NCBI GenBank assembly: GCA_032622095.1
Contig: CP136064.1
Location: forward strand, 169,950,310-170,014,309
Origin: Siphonodentalium dalli
Taxonomy: Eukaryota; Mollusca; Scaphopoda; Gadilida; Siphonodentaliidae
Length of the DNA: 64,000 nucleotides
Direction of reading: 5' to 3'
Part shown: piece after piece, positions 25,727 to 35,120 of the stretch
Layout of the letters: the number at the start of each line of letters is the position of its first letter
Position numbering within the stretch: position 1 is the stretch's first letter
Notes under the pieces: generated by a model
The model's input: only the letters and a program-made list of their open reading frames with translations
The model's database searches: none
What the model was told of the DNA's origin: nothing
Position numbers and translations under genes: made by a program

Positions 25727-27499
25727 TTAATCGTCCGAATTGTCATCACTTTCGCCAGAAGTGTCATATGTTACGTCCATGAATTTTTCTAGCATCGGTT
25801 TGTACTTTAATATTGACATTTTCACTGCATCACGTTCTCCATAACCATTATTCAAATATTTGTCGACTTTATCCATGACTCTGTTGTGCAGAGTCCCATT
25901 GCGCAGCTGCAGATACGATACTATTGTCCAAGCATAATCAGTCATAAAGTGTATCATATCTTTACTTTTAAGGTCCTTGTCAGCTTGTTCTTTTGCTTCT
26001 GCGTCTTTCGAGCCATTTTCCTTATACGTGTCCACTTTATCACTCCATTCCTCACGTGTTTTATCTCTACTTTCATCACGCAAACTTTTGAAGTATTCAT
26101 CTTCATTCAATTTAAATTCCTTATTCTCACTATCATCCGGGTCCTCAGTTAATTTTCGTTTTAACTTATTTTCTTGACACCAGTTTTTTACGTGTCTCTG
26201 AACATCATAATGATCTGCGAACAAAAGCCCGCATTCATTACAAGGGTACGACATGTCTTCTTGAATGTCTCTGTTTTGATGGTTCTTCTTATTGATTTCA
26301 TCGAGCTCACCAGGTGGCCGTATGTCGTTAGTATAGTCATTATGTTGACCCTGGGGCACAATATAATTATATGTTATGCCCTTCTGTTGACGGGGGAGTT
26401 CTCTGTCATCGTATTTCATCGCATTCTGTTGACCCTGGGTCTCAGTGTCTTTTGTATGTTTTTTCATCCCATTCTGTTCATCTGGGTGTTCTCTGTCTTT
26501 TTGGAGATTATATTTCATGCCATTCCATTCACCCCTATGTTGGTTCGTGTCCTCTTTTAGTACATTCTGTCGCAGACGTAATGTGTCCGGTGTTGCGGCT
26601 TTTAAATCCACCAGTAGGTAACCGTACGGTTCACTCGTCGCTTCCGAAAACTCTCGAACCATACGCTGAGGACATTCAGGATACATCTGTCTTGATAATG
26701 TTGAAATTAATCCCTTGTCGATTGGGTTATTGAACAATACCAAATATTGACAATTTCGTCGTTGCGTTGGATCTTTGTTGTAGTAGAAATTCTGGTTCAA
26801 ACTTATCAAAGATAAGTTCAAATGGTGACTTCCTTCGGAATGCAAATCATTAACTCTCTGGTCTTTTGATGAAGTTTGCATCAAGTCATCGAGTATAACT
26901 AGATTTTTATACCGGGGGTTGATAAGAGAATCCAAGTTTGCTGGTATTCCTCGTATAAAGTTGACCTGAGGGGTGACGGTATACTTTAATTCGTCATATA
27001 GGGGCTGCCAATATTTATAAAACCATATTATTCTGTCAGGTGCGGGTGATATTTTTGAGGCAGACTTTTGTAGCAAGGTTTTCACGAAGTATGTCTTACC
27101 ACAAGATGTAGGTCCACTTACACATGCCGTGAATGGATGCTTGAAAATAAAATCTTCATGGACATTGGCCATTGGATCATCAAAGCAGGATGTTATGTCG
27201 CTTTGTTGCTGTGTCCCCTGCTGGTGTTGTAGTATCTGGTGTTGCTGTAATGGCTGTTGTTGTGGCTGATGATACTGCTGCCTGTTGCTGCTACGGTCTG
27301 TTGCTGTTGCTTGGTGCTGCTGCTGTGGGTGTCGGTTAACAAACTCAGTGTGCTTAGATTGTACATGTCTTATCAAATCATGTTGGTGCTGCTGCTGTGG
27401 TTGTCGGTTAACAAACTCAGTGTGCTTAGATTGTACATGTCTTATCAAATCATGGTTCCGCACATACCCCCTAGAGCAAATTGAACACTGGTGCTTCAT
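25727..27499 (-). CDS. C2H2 zinc finger fused to A32/FtsK-like packaging-type ATPase (left copy, 590 aa)
   Basis: Residues 5-26 form a C2H2 finger (C-x2-C-x12-H-x4-H). A block of about 24 residues from its second half (HDLIRHVQSKHTEFVNR) is repeated at 40-56 without the cysteines. A Gln/His-rich linker spans about 57-100. The P-loop domain follows: Walker A GPTSCGKT at 129-136, DRIIWFYKYWQPLYDEL near 155-171, Walker B NLVILDD at 199-205, and LNQNFYY with Gln at 236. This order and wording match the packaging ATPases of Polinton/Maverick elements (A32 branch of the FtsK/HerA superfamily), which pump DNA into capsids. Residues 320-400 are hydrophilic with QQNGMKY-like repeats. A C2HC finger (C420, C423, H436, C441) and a charged, acidic-ending C-terminus follow. 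TTTATT at 25,716-25,721 gives a polyadenylation signal just after the stop. The frame is intact. Family placement is from memory of motifs; DNA-packaging function here is inference. Confidence 0.85.
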   Translation of the reverse strand: MKHQCSICSRGYVRNHDLIRHVQSKHTEFVNRQPQQQHQHDLIRHVQSKHTEFVNRHPQQQHQATATDRSSNRQQYHQPQQQPLQQHQILQHQQGTQQQSDITSCFDDPMANVHEDFIFKHPFTACVSGPTSCGKTYFVKTLLQKSASKISPAPDRIIWFYKYWQPLYDELKYTVTPQVNFIRGIPANLDSLINPRYKNLVILDDLMQTSSKDQRVNDLHSEGSHHLNLSLISLNQNFYYNKDPTQRRNCQYLVLFNNPIDKGLISTLSRQMYPECPQRMVREFSEATSEPYGYLLVDLKAATPDTLRLRQNVLKEDTNQHRGEWNGMKYNLQKDREHPDEQNGMKKHTKDTETQGQQNAMKYDDRELPRQQKGITYNYIVPQGQHNDYTNDIRPPGELDEINKKNHQNRDIQEDMSYPCNECGLLFADHYDVQRHVKNWCQENKLKRKLTEDPDDSENKEFKLNEDEYFKSLRDESRDKTREEWSDKVDTYKENGSKDAEAKEQADKDLKSKDMIHFMTDYAWTIVSYLQLRNGTLHNRVMDKVDKYLNNGYGERDAVKMSILKYKPMLEKFMDVTYDTSGESDDNSDD

Positions 27500-27603
27500 T
27501 TATACTTTACTAAAATGTCTCGGTATTTCAAAATGTACAAGTCACTCTTTTTTCTGCATTTTATTTTAGAAAGTTTATCGACTCTTATAAAAATCGATTA
27601 TTG

Positions 27604-28194
27604 CATCTAAAAATAGAATCTTTGGGTCTAAAATTGGTTGTACTAAAATATTCCCAAAAACCCAAAACTTCAAAAATTTCAAAAAACTTCAAAAAACTTC
27701 AAAAATTTCAAAAACTTCAAAAATTTCAAAAATTTCAAAAACTTCAAAAAACTTCAAAAATTTCAAAAACTTCAAAAATAAGACCCCGGCGGCGGCGGCG
27801 GCGGCGGCGGCGGCATTGCGGTAATGCCGGTATTTGCCGCCGGCGGCGGCGGCGGCGGCATTGCGGTATTTTACTGCGGCGGCGGTGCCGCCGCCGCCGC
27901 CGGGGGGCCGCCGCCGACGGACCCCCGCAGTAAAATACTGCAATGCCGCCGCCGCCGCCGCCGGCGGCAAATACCGGCATTACCGCAATGCCGCCGCCGC
28001 CGCCGCCGCCGGGGTCTTATTTTTGAAGTTTTTGAAATTTTTGAAGTTTTTTGAAGTTTTTGAAATTTTTGAAATTTTTGAAGTTTTTGAAATTTTTGAA
28101 GTTTTTTGAAGTTTTTTGAAATTTTTGAAGTTTTGGGTTTTTGGGAATATTTTAGTACAACCAATTTTAGACCCAAAGATTCTATTTTTAGATG
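27604..28194. repeat. central 590-bp palindrome with (CGG)n core
   Basis: The central part begins with ATCTAAAAATAGAATCTTTG in + orientation at 27,607 and ends with its complement at about 28,190. These motifs also sit at the outer ends of the big palindrome. Inside are ACTTCAAAAA-type runs (27,665-27,778), then a GC-rich core at about 27,783-28,014 made of GGC/GCC triplets and CATTGCGGTATTT blocks. The left arm has nine GGC units where the right has seven GCC. About 45 bases (27,880-27,924) at the axis do not pair. Alanine- and arginine-rich open frames here are translations of the triplets, not genes. Confidence 0.85.
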
Positions 28195-28199
28195 CAATA

Positions 28200-28298
28200 A
28201 TCGATTTTTATAAGAGTCGATAAACTTTCTAAAATAAAATGCAGAAAAAAGAGTGACTTGTACATTTTGAAATACCGAGACATTTTAGTAAAGTATAA
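28200..28298 (+). promoter_or_regulatory. presumed 5' flank shared by both ATPase copies
   Basis: Between the central palindrome and each start codon lie the same roughly 100 bases, mirrored at about 27,500-27,600. TAAAGTATAAATG directly precedes and includes the ATG at 28,299. Both genes therefore presumably have identical promoters, firing outward from the centre. No experimentally defined element is recognisable, so the promoter role is inferred from position only. Confidence 0.35.
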
Positions 28299-30068
28299 AT
28301 GAAGCACCAGTGTTCAATTTGCTCTAGGGGGTATGTGCGGAACCATGATTTGATAAGACATGTACAATCTAAGCACACTGAGTTTGTTAACCGACAACCA
28401 CAGCAGCAGCACCAACATGATTTGATAAGACATGTACAATCTAAGCACACTGAGTTTGTTAACCGACACCCACAGCAGCAGCACCAAGCAACAGCAACAG
28501 ACCGTAGCAGCAACAGGCAGCAGTATCATCAGCCACAACAACAGCCATTACAGCAACACCAGATACTACAACACCAGCAGGGGACACAGCAACAAAGCGA
28601 CATAACATCCTGCTTTGATGATCCAATGGCCAATGTCCATGAAGATTTTATTTTCAAGCATCCATTCACGGCATGTGTAAGTGGACCTACATCTTGTGGT
28701 AAGACATACTTCGTGAAAACCTTGCTACAAAAGTCTGCCTCAAAAATATCACCCGCACCTGACAGAATAATATGGTTTTATAAATATTGGCAGCCCCTAT
28801 ATGACGAATTAAAGTATACCGTCACCCCTCAGGTCAACTTTATACGAGGAATACCAGCAAACTTGGATTCTCTTATCAACCCCCGGTATAAAAATCTAGT
28901 TATACTCGATGACTTGATGCAAACTTCATCAAAAGACCAGAGAGTTAATGATTTGCATTCCGAAGGAAGTCACCATTTGAACTTATCTTTGATAAGTTTG
29001 AACCAGAATTTCTACTACAACAAAGATCCAACGCAACGACGAAATTGTCAATATTTGGTATTGTTCAATAACCCAATCGACAAGGGATTAATTTCAACAT
29101 TATCAAGACAGATGTATCCTGAATGTCCTCAGCGTATGGTTCGAGAGTTTTCGGAAGCGACGAGTGAACCGTACGGTTACCTACTGGTGGATTTAAAAGC
29201 CGCAACACCGGACACATTACGTCTGCGACAGAATGTACTAAAAGAGGACACGAACCAACATAGGGGTGAATGGAATGGCATGAAATATAATCTCCAAAAA
29301 GACAGAGAACACCCAGATGAACAGAATGGGATGAAAAAACATACAAAAGACACTGAGACCCAGGGTCAACAGAATGCGATGAAATACGATGACAGAGAAC
29401 TCCCCCGTCAACAGAAGGGCATAACATATAATTATATTGTGCCCCAGGGTCAACATAATGACTATACTAACGACATACGGCCACCTGGTGAGCTCGATGA
29501 AATCAATAAGAACCATCAAAACAGAGACATTCAAGAAGACATGTCGTACCCTTGTAATGAATGCGGGCTTTTGTTCGCAGATCATTATGATGTTCAGAGA
29601 CACGTAAAAAACTGGTGTCAAGAAAATAAGTTAAAACGAAAATTAACTGAGGACCCGGATGATAGTGAGAATAAGGAATTTAAATTGAATGAAGATGAAT
29701 ACTTCAAAAGTTTGCGTGATGAAAGTAGAGATAAAACACGTGAGGAATGGAGTGATAAAGTGGACACGTATAAGGAAAATGGCTCGAAAGACGCAGAAGC
29801 AAAAGAACAAGCTGACAAGGACCTTAAAAGTAAAGATATGATACACTTTATGACTGATTATGCTTGGACAATAGTATCGTATCTGCAGCTGCGCAATGGG
29901 ACTCTGTACAACAGAGTCATGGATAAAGTCGACAAATATTTGAATAATGGTTATGGAGAACGTGATGCAGTGAAAATGTCAATATTAAAGTACAAACCGA
30001 TGCTAGAAAAATTCATGGACGTAACATATGACACTTCTGGCGAAAGTGATGACAATTCGGACGATTAA
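28299..30068 (+). CDS. C2H2 zinc finger fused to A32/FtsK-like packaging-type ATPase (right copy, 589 aa)
   Basis: Mirror copy of the gene at 25,727-27,499, with the same N-terminal C2H2 finger, duplicated half-finger, Gln-rich linker, Walker A (GPTSCGKT), Walker B (VILDD), Asn-Gln sensor region and C-terminal C2HC finger. I see two protein differences: one Lys of the KK pair at 404-405 is missing (3-base deletion), and His538 of the left copy is Tyr here. The frame is open from ATG at 28,299 to TAA at 30,066-30,068, and AATAAA follows at 30,074-30,079. Two intact copies argue for recent duplication, gene conversion between arms, or selection. The N-terminal finger may bind DNA such as the element's ends, but nothing in the sequence proves this. 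Confidence 0.85.
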   Translation: MKHQCSICSRGYVRNHDLIRHVQSKHTEFVNRQPQQQHQHDLIRHVQSKHTEFVNRHPQQQHQATATDRSSNRQQYHQPQQQPLQQHQILQHQQGTQQQSDITSCFDDPMANVHEDFIFKHPFTACVSGPTSCGKTYFVKTLLQKSASKISPAPDRIIWFYKYWQPLYDELKYTVTPQVNFIRGIPANLDSLINPRYKNLVILDDLMQTSSKDQRVNDLHSEGSHHLNLSLISLNQNFYYNKDPTQRRNCQYLVLFNNPIDKGLISTLSRQMYPECPQRMVREFSEATSEPYGYLLVDLKAATPDTLRLRQNVLKEDTNQHRGEWNGMKYNLQKDREHPDEQNGMKKHTKDTETQGQQNAMKYDDRELPRQQKGITYNYIVPQGQHNDYTNDIRPPGELDEINKNHQNRDIQEDMSYPCNECGLLFADHYDVQRHVKNWCQENKLKRKLTEDPDDSENKEFKLNEDEYFKSLRDESRDKTREEWSDKVDTYKENGSKDAEAKEQADKDLKSKDMIHFMTDYAWTIVSYLQLRNGTLYNRVMDKVDKYLNNGYGERDAVKMSILKYKPMLEKFMDVTYDTSGESDDNSDD

Positions 30069-30234
30069 ATTTCAATAAACTTCATCAACATGATATTCTC
30101 GTTTTCGTTATATATCTATAAGCTGGAGGGGGGAGAGAGTGTGTGGATTATTGGGAATTGTAGAGTGAGAAACGATACGTAATGACAAAAGGTGCATTAA
30201 GTGCCCGAAAATTTGACCCTTAAATATTGATCTG

Positions 30235-30970
30235 TCATTTTAACTTTCAACCACTGCGCTTGTATTGTTAACATTCATTCATAATGAGTGTCCCTTTAGA
30301 GTGTCTTGTGTTCCTTTTAATATTCAAACACCAATATTGCATCACGTCCCTTGTTTCGTGTCACTTTAACATTCCACACCGTGCGTGCATTATCCCCCTT
30401 TAAGTATGTCATAGCGTGGGTACATAGAAGACTGTATAACACTATGCCTATGTCCGTATCTGTTGTCACACCGTGAGTGGATTGTCCGCCTTTAATGATG
30501 TCATAGCGTGTGTACATGCAAGACAGTATAATACTATGATTATGTCTGTAGCTGTTGTTGGTAAGATGTGAAATATAAATTTCAAGGTTCAATTCATTCG
30601 TGTAGTAATTTCGTATATGTTGAACGCTCTTCATTCGTGCGCTTGTATTGTTAACATTCCTTCATAATGAGTGTCCCTTTAGAGTGTCTTGTGTTCCTTT
30701 AAGATTCATACACCAATATTACATCACGTCCCTTGTTTCGTGTCACTTTAACTCCTTGAGTGTATTGCCCATTCGAATGATGTCATAGCATGGGTACATG
30801 TAAGATAGTATAACACTATGACTATGTCTGTATCTGTTGTTGGTAAGATGTGAAATATAAATTTCAAGGTTCAATTCATTCGTGTAGTAATTTCGTATAT
30901 GTTCAACGCTCTTCATTCGTGCGCTTGTATTGTTAACATTCATTCATAATGAGTGTCCCTTTAGATCGAT
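30235..30970. repeat. direct repeats inside the right arm (mirror set)
   Basis: Reverse-complement counterparts of the three repeat starts in the left arm, ending with CATAATGAGTGTCCCTTTAG at about 30,296, 30,680 and 30,965. They lie in the same relation to the right-hand ATPase gene. Confidence 0.85.
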
Positions 30971-31944
30971 AAATAAGTTAAAGGTCATTACATTCCACAG
31001 TCAAATCTATTGGTGATCGAATTTGATAACTATTTTATTGGAACAACTAAGAGTATTATTCACGTGAGATCAATGAGTCCAATTATTATAAATAATATAT
31101 TGCAGACATCGGAGGATACCCGATTGCCACATTTAGTGATCACGCGATAAACTGATAAAATGTCCAAAGCGTAAGTATGAATGTGGGGGTATATGATCGT
31201 AAGTGTGACTGGAGTGATAAGGGGTTATTACGTAATGTTGTTATAACAATGTGATCAAAGCAATTTGTATAATTGAGTGTCTCACGACCTGACTTAATAT
31301 GTATGCATGTTTTATGGATAACTAATTATCGCGTGAATGACACAGTTTATCAACCTTAATTGATACTAACTCGTTTTGTTCTAAATCGATTTGTTTTCTG
31401 AATACCATATAGCTGTGACCGGGGAAATAATAGAATTCATTTGGTAAAGCAAAGGTGTGAAAGACACATTGTTAACACCAATGTGGCGTGTGTGATTGCG
31501 TGTACATCGCTCATGTTCCATGTAAAAATGGCTGAGATTAAATCATCATTCATTCAATATGACAATTCATTCTGGAGGGTTGTAATTTCGCCTTACCATT
31601 TTCGACCGTTAGTAATTCAACATAGTACATTTCAATACTTCCAATAATTGACGAAAATACACGCCTGTCATATGGGATAGAGAGAGTGTAAAGAATAAAC
31701 GCTGTTGATTATTTATGTAAAAGTAATGGTGTCTATTTTCAGGTATGACAATTATATGAACTGCGTCGATAAAACACTGGAATGTATGCATTCATATCGA
31801 TGGTCACAATGTCCAATAAAGCTATTTCTAAACATCGATTAATAAATTCATGAAAAATATTTGAACAAAAAAATATTACGAAAGATATTACGCGCAAATA
31901 ATTTAACATTCGACATTTTTTAATATCGAGTTTATCAGAAACCG

Positions 31945-32221
31945 AAAACTCGTTATAAATTTTTTATTTAAACAATTTTGGGGGTTTTGATAATTTGGAA
32001 GTTTGGAAATTTTGGGGTTTTGATAATTTGGAAGTTTGGAAATTTATAAATTTTTTGGAAAAAATAATTTTTGGAAAAAATAATTTTTTGAAAAAATAAA
32101 TTTTTGAAGTTTTGAAATTTTTTTTTGGGTTTTGATATTTTGGGAATATTTTAGTACAAACAATTTTAGACCCCAAAGATTCTATTTTTAGATGTGACGG
32201 TAACGAGCCCCCTATTCTTCT
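31945..32221. repeat. right outer terminus of the palindromic element
   Basis: Complement of the left terminus, ending CGAGCCCCCTATTCTTCT followed by ATTAAT. It has two of the 16-bp AT-rich units where the left end has three. Flanking sequence after 32,228 (TCCTAGCAGG) shares nothing with the left flank. Confidence 0.85.
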
Positions 32222-32405
32222 ATTAATTTCCTAGCAGGTAATGGCTTCCTGCTAATTTACCAGGCAATTCTTTAAGGATTGGCCATTTATAAATGAACAA
32301 TCGAAACCCAAAAAGGCCATTAATATATGGTCAATCGCAAACACGCGTGGTCAATTGTCCATTTAGAAAGAACAATCAACGCTAATCATTTAAGTTAATT
32401 TTTAT

Positions 32406-32513
32406 TAACTAAATAACGGAGATATTTGAAGAAGTGTTTTTTACGAAATAACGGAGATATTTGAAGAAGTGTTTTTGACGAAATAACGGAAATATTTGAA
32501 GAAGTGTTTTTAA
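32406..32513. repeat. three copies of a 35-bp minisatellite unit
   Basis: The unit AAATAACGGAGATATTTGAA plus GAAGTGTTTTT and a short joint occurs three times in a row with one or two changes. It lies in the presumed intron just upstream of the membrane-protein exon. Confidence 0.85.
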
Positions 32514-32623
32514 AGAGCGTTGTCGATGAGAGGTTACAAATAAAATACGAACAACCATTCGAATTGATTGTATGAAAACAGAAAATGCCAATTCTCACAT
32601 GTACGCCGAAATTTTTATTGCAG

Positions 32624-33229
32624 GTTCACGAATTGGGCGAGTTACAGCTAGGATACAACGATCAAGTGATAAAGGCCGGTGATAACGGCGATGGCACGGC
32701 ATATATTATAGCGGGCGTGGGCGTCGCACTGGCTGGGCTTGGGATTGCAGGACTTCTTTATCGTCGACATCGAAAGAATCGAATCTCCTCCTCGCGTGGT
32801 GGTTCCCCGACGTCTTTGAATTCCTTTGAATCTGCCGGGACAACAGAACCAACGTTTCCTTTAGCACCGGTAGGTGGGGGAGAAAATGAACCTCTCGCGA
32901 AAAATAAGCCGAAAACGAATAAAAAGACACGCGGACAAGCCGGTCCCAGTAAAGGGGCTGGTCCTGGAACGAGGGCAGGTGGTCAGTATAAGGTCGCTGG
33001 TGCGTCTAATAAGGGAGCTGGTGCTGCTAAAACTGGAGCGCAGGGTGCAACTACTGGTGGCGGGAAGGCAACTGGTGGGCCGAAGAAAGCCACAGCGGGA
33101 ACGAAAACAGCTAGTAGAACTAGCGGACCGACGAAACCTGGCGGAAAGGCATCTACTACAGGCAAATCGGTGAAGCCGAATGGCGGTAATAATACCGGAG
33201 CAAAAAGGGCGACTGGTAAAAAACCATAG
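32624..33229 (+). CDS. last exon of a single-pass membrane protein with a basic low-complexity tail
   Basis: A good splice acceptor (TTTTTATTGCAG at 32,612-32,623) opens an exon that reads without stops to TAG at 33,227-33,229. About 25 residues of presumed extracellular juxtamembrane sequence (VHELGELQLGYNDQ...) precede a hydrophobic helix rich in small residues (AYIIAGVGVALAGLGIAGLL, about 32,699-32,760), then RRHRKNR as a stop-transfer signal. The cytoplasmic tail is about 150 residues, first Ser/Pro-rich and then strongly Gly, Ala, Thr and Lys-rich (many GGK, TKP and GAK motifs). The start lies upstream, to the left of the palindrome or inside unseen exons. An ATG at 32,585 is in frame but lies before the acceptor, so I do not take it as the start. 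I do not recognise the family. No AATAAA was seen close downstream. Confidence 0.6.
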   Translation, partial: VHELGELQLGYNDQVIKAGDNGDGTAYIIAGVGVALAGLGIAGLLYRRHRKNRISSSRGGSPTSLNSFESAGTTEPTFPLAPVGGGENEPLAKNKPKTNKKTRGQAGPSKGAGPGTRAGGQYKVAGASNKGAGAAKTGAQGATTGGGKATGGPKKATAGTKTASRTSGPTKPGGKASTTGKSVKPNGGNNTGAKRATGKKP

Positions 33230-33423
33230 CTTCCATAGTTCCAGAGAGCAGAATTTGGGCTGAAGTCGTAAGGTACATGCGTGGGTTCGTATTGCATGGT
33301 TGATGATGATATGGATGCACGTTCAAGCATACGGGTGTTTAGATGAGGATTACGGGTGACGATGGATTGCGCTGTATATGGCTATACATGTATATACTAT
33401 GAATTACATTTATCGTAATCAAT

Positions 33424-35120
33424 CCCGTGTACCTGGTATCACCAAATCGGAAGGTATCACCAAAACGGACCATGCGGGGAAGTCATTTTCACGTATATGA
33501 TATGGGAATGTCTGTGTTTCTAATTACAAAACAGACAACGGACAAAACATGTGTGCGTCCACACGAAGCAGGAATAATTACCTACCCGATGTCAGTCGGT
33601 TCTCCCAAATCAAACCGTTCACAATTTTTTTCAAAAGTGTTTTTGCATTTGCTATCTCAAATTTTTCGATAACATCTATTCGCTAGTTTAACCCCTGACC
33701 TACGCTGTCGGGAATTTGTCTGGGTATAGCTGAATATATCAATATGCGCGCGATATGGTCGCGGATCAAGATGTCACTAACATCCGATCTTAGGGGCTTC
33801 TGATAAGTTTTCGCGTGTTACAATTGGACTACGAATCTAAAACTGAAATATGAATCCATAACATTTTCGAAAAAAATGTGTGCATATCTATTATGAATGG
33901 ATTTTAATTGATATTAATTGAACATACATCTCAGCATTCAAATTTGCTCATTGAAAACGGCGAATGAACGATAACGTAATGCCTTGATCACACGCACGTG
34001 AACACTGTCGTCCATGCACGTGCGTGGGCTTCCCAAGCTCACCACCGACCATTTGTTCTGTTTTTTAATCGGGTAATTCATCCACTCATTCACTTACAGG
34101 GATGTGACATGCCCCCATACGTTGGTAAAAATCTGGTAATTTCTTGCCAGACACAACCTCCGTTGCAGATATCAGACTAATTTTGGTTCAAATTGTTTAG
34201 TATTTAGTGTAAAACTTGTTGTTTTCATACAAAAAGCCGCATAATTATACAATTTGAATAATTTCCATTAAATTTGTGAATTGAAATGCCACAAGTTATA
34301 ACAAATCCAATTTAGTGGGTAATCATATCGAACAGCTGAAGAACTCTTTGTAAACTCGATGAAAACTACAACCTAACAGGGGTGCAAATGGATGTTCCCG
34401 AAAGGGGCGGGTTGCATTAAGAAACTCTTTAATGTTTCGGGCCTATATACTATATTCAATTTCACAGCATAATAGCATATACTAATAATATGGCATTTGA
34501 ACATAAAAACACAAACAAATGCACATGTACCCTCACCCGAACACACAAAAAACAATAACGAAAGATCGTACATGTACCTGATAGATATTGGGGATATTTT
34601 CAGACAGAAAGAGTCATAATGCAAATTATATAATCCGTATCTTTTACATCCAAAATCAGTTTTGGTGACATATTATTGCAGCATATATCCGCGGCTTTGA
34701 TATCAGCAATGCTGATCGCACGTGATCGCAGATAGTATTTTTGAGAAACGCACTGTAGTGTAGAAAATTTTAATGTTAACCGAAAACATACATATTTTTT
34801 CTATCGATACACGTATTCCCCGCCGTCAATGGCTGATAATTAAGTCACAAACGAACAACCTAACATCAAAAATGGTATATTATTTATGATAAAATCGGAA
34901 GTGAGCCGGAATTTCCATTAAATGCGTGTGAGTGAGAGAAAGATATGATCGCTTTCCCATTGATGGAGCATTCCGCTTTACGAAAGTATGTTTTGAATTG
35001 TGGATATCATCATTCAACTTGGCGATAAAACATTCATCTGCGGGAGCTATGTTCATTTATCAAAAACCTCATGGTCCGTTTTGATGATACCTTCCGATTT
35101 GGTGATACCGGGTACACGGG
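33424..35120. mobile_element. inverted-repeat DNA element, family member A (1.7 kb)
   Basis: Terminal inverted repeats of about 50 bp are seen: CCCGTGTACCTGGTATCACC at 33,424 and its complement ending at 35,120, both followed inward by a second GGTATCACCAAAACGGACCAT-like block. The left 600 bp is a diverged copy of the arm of the element at 40,811-44,001. No transposase open frame is present, so it is non-autonomous. I find no convincing target duplication, and the superfamily is unknown. Confidence 0.7.

Larger units (their letters stand above)
23551..32228. mobile_element. 8.7-kb palindromic Polinton/Maverick-like element carrying two ATPase genes
   Basis: From 23,551 to 32,228 the sequence reads nearly the same on both strands. 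The arms are about 4.3 kb and the dyad axis is at about 27,902. Flanking DNA on the two sides is unrelated. Taking ATTAAT (23,552-23,557 and 32,222-32,227) as a 6-bp target duplication, the element is 23,558-32,221, starting AGAAGAATAGGGGG and ending in its complement. An AG...CT terminus with a 6-bp duplication is the known pattern of Polinton/Maverick integration. ATTAAT is itself palindromic, however, so this is supportive rather than proof. Each arm holds one zinc-finger/ATPase gene, an array of tandem repeats and AT-rich ends with (TTCAAAA)n-like runs. No integrase, DNA polymerase B, protease or capsid gene is present, so the element is probably non-autonomous. Confidence 0.8.

Noticed and set aside
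27689..28197. Alanine- and arginine-rich open frames at the palindrome centre
   Set aside because: Pure translations of GGC/GCC triplets and TTCAAAA runs, present on both strands.
25886..29846. Cysteine- and leucine-rich open frames antisense to the two ATPase genes
   Set aside because: Antisense shadows of the coding sequence; mirrored in both arms and without domains of their own.
23552..32227. TTAA or AATT as target duplication (piggyBac-like)
   Set aside because: Both words are contained in the palindromic ATTAAT, so length cannot be decided from this copy. The AG...CT start and the ATPase favour the 6-bp reading.
23551..32228. The palindrome as a sequencing or assembly artefact
   Set aside because: Arms differ at several sites and the flanks are unrelated with sharp ends at ATTAAT. 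Long-read proof is still needed, so this is rejected only provisionally.
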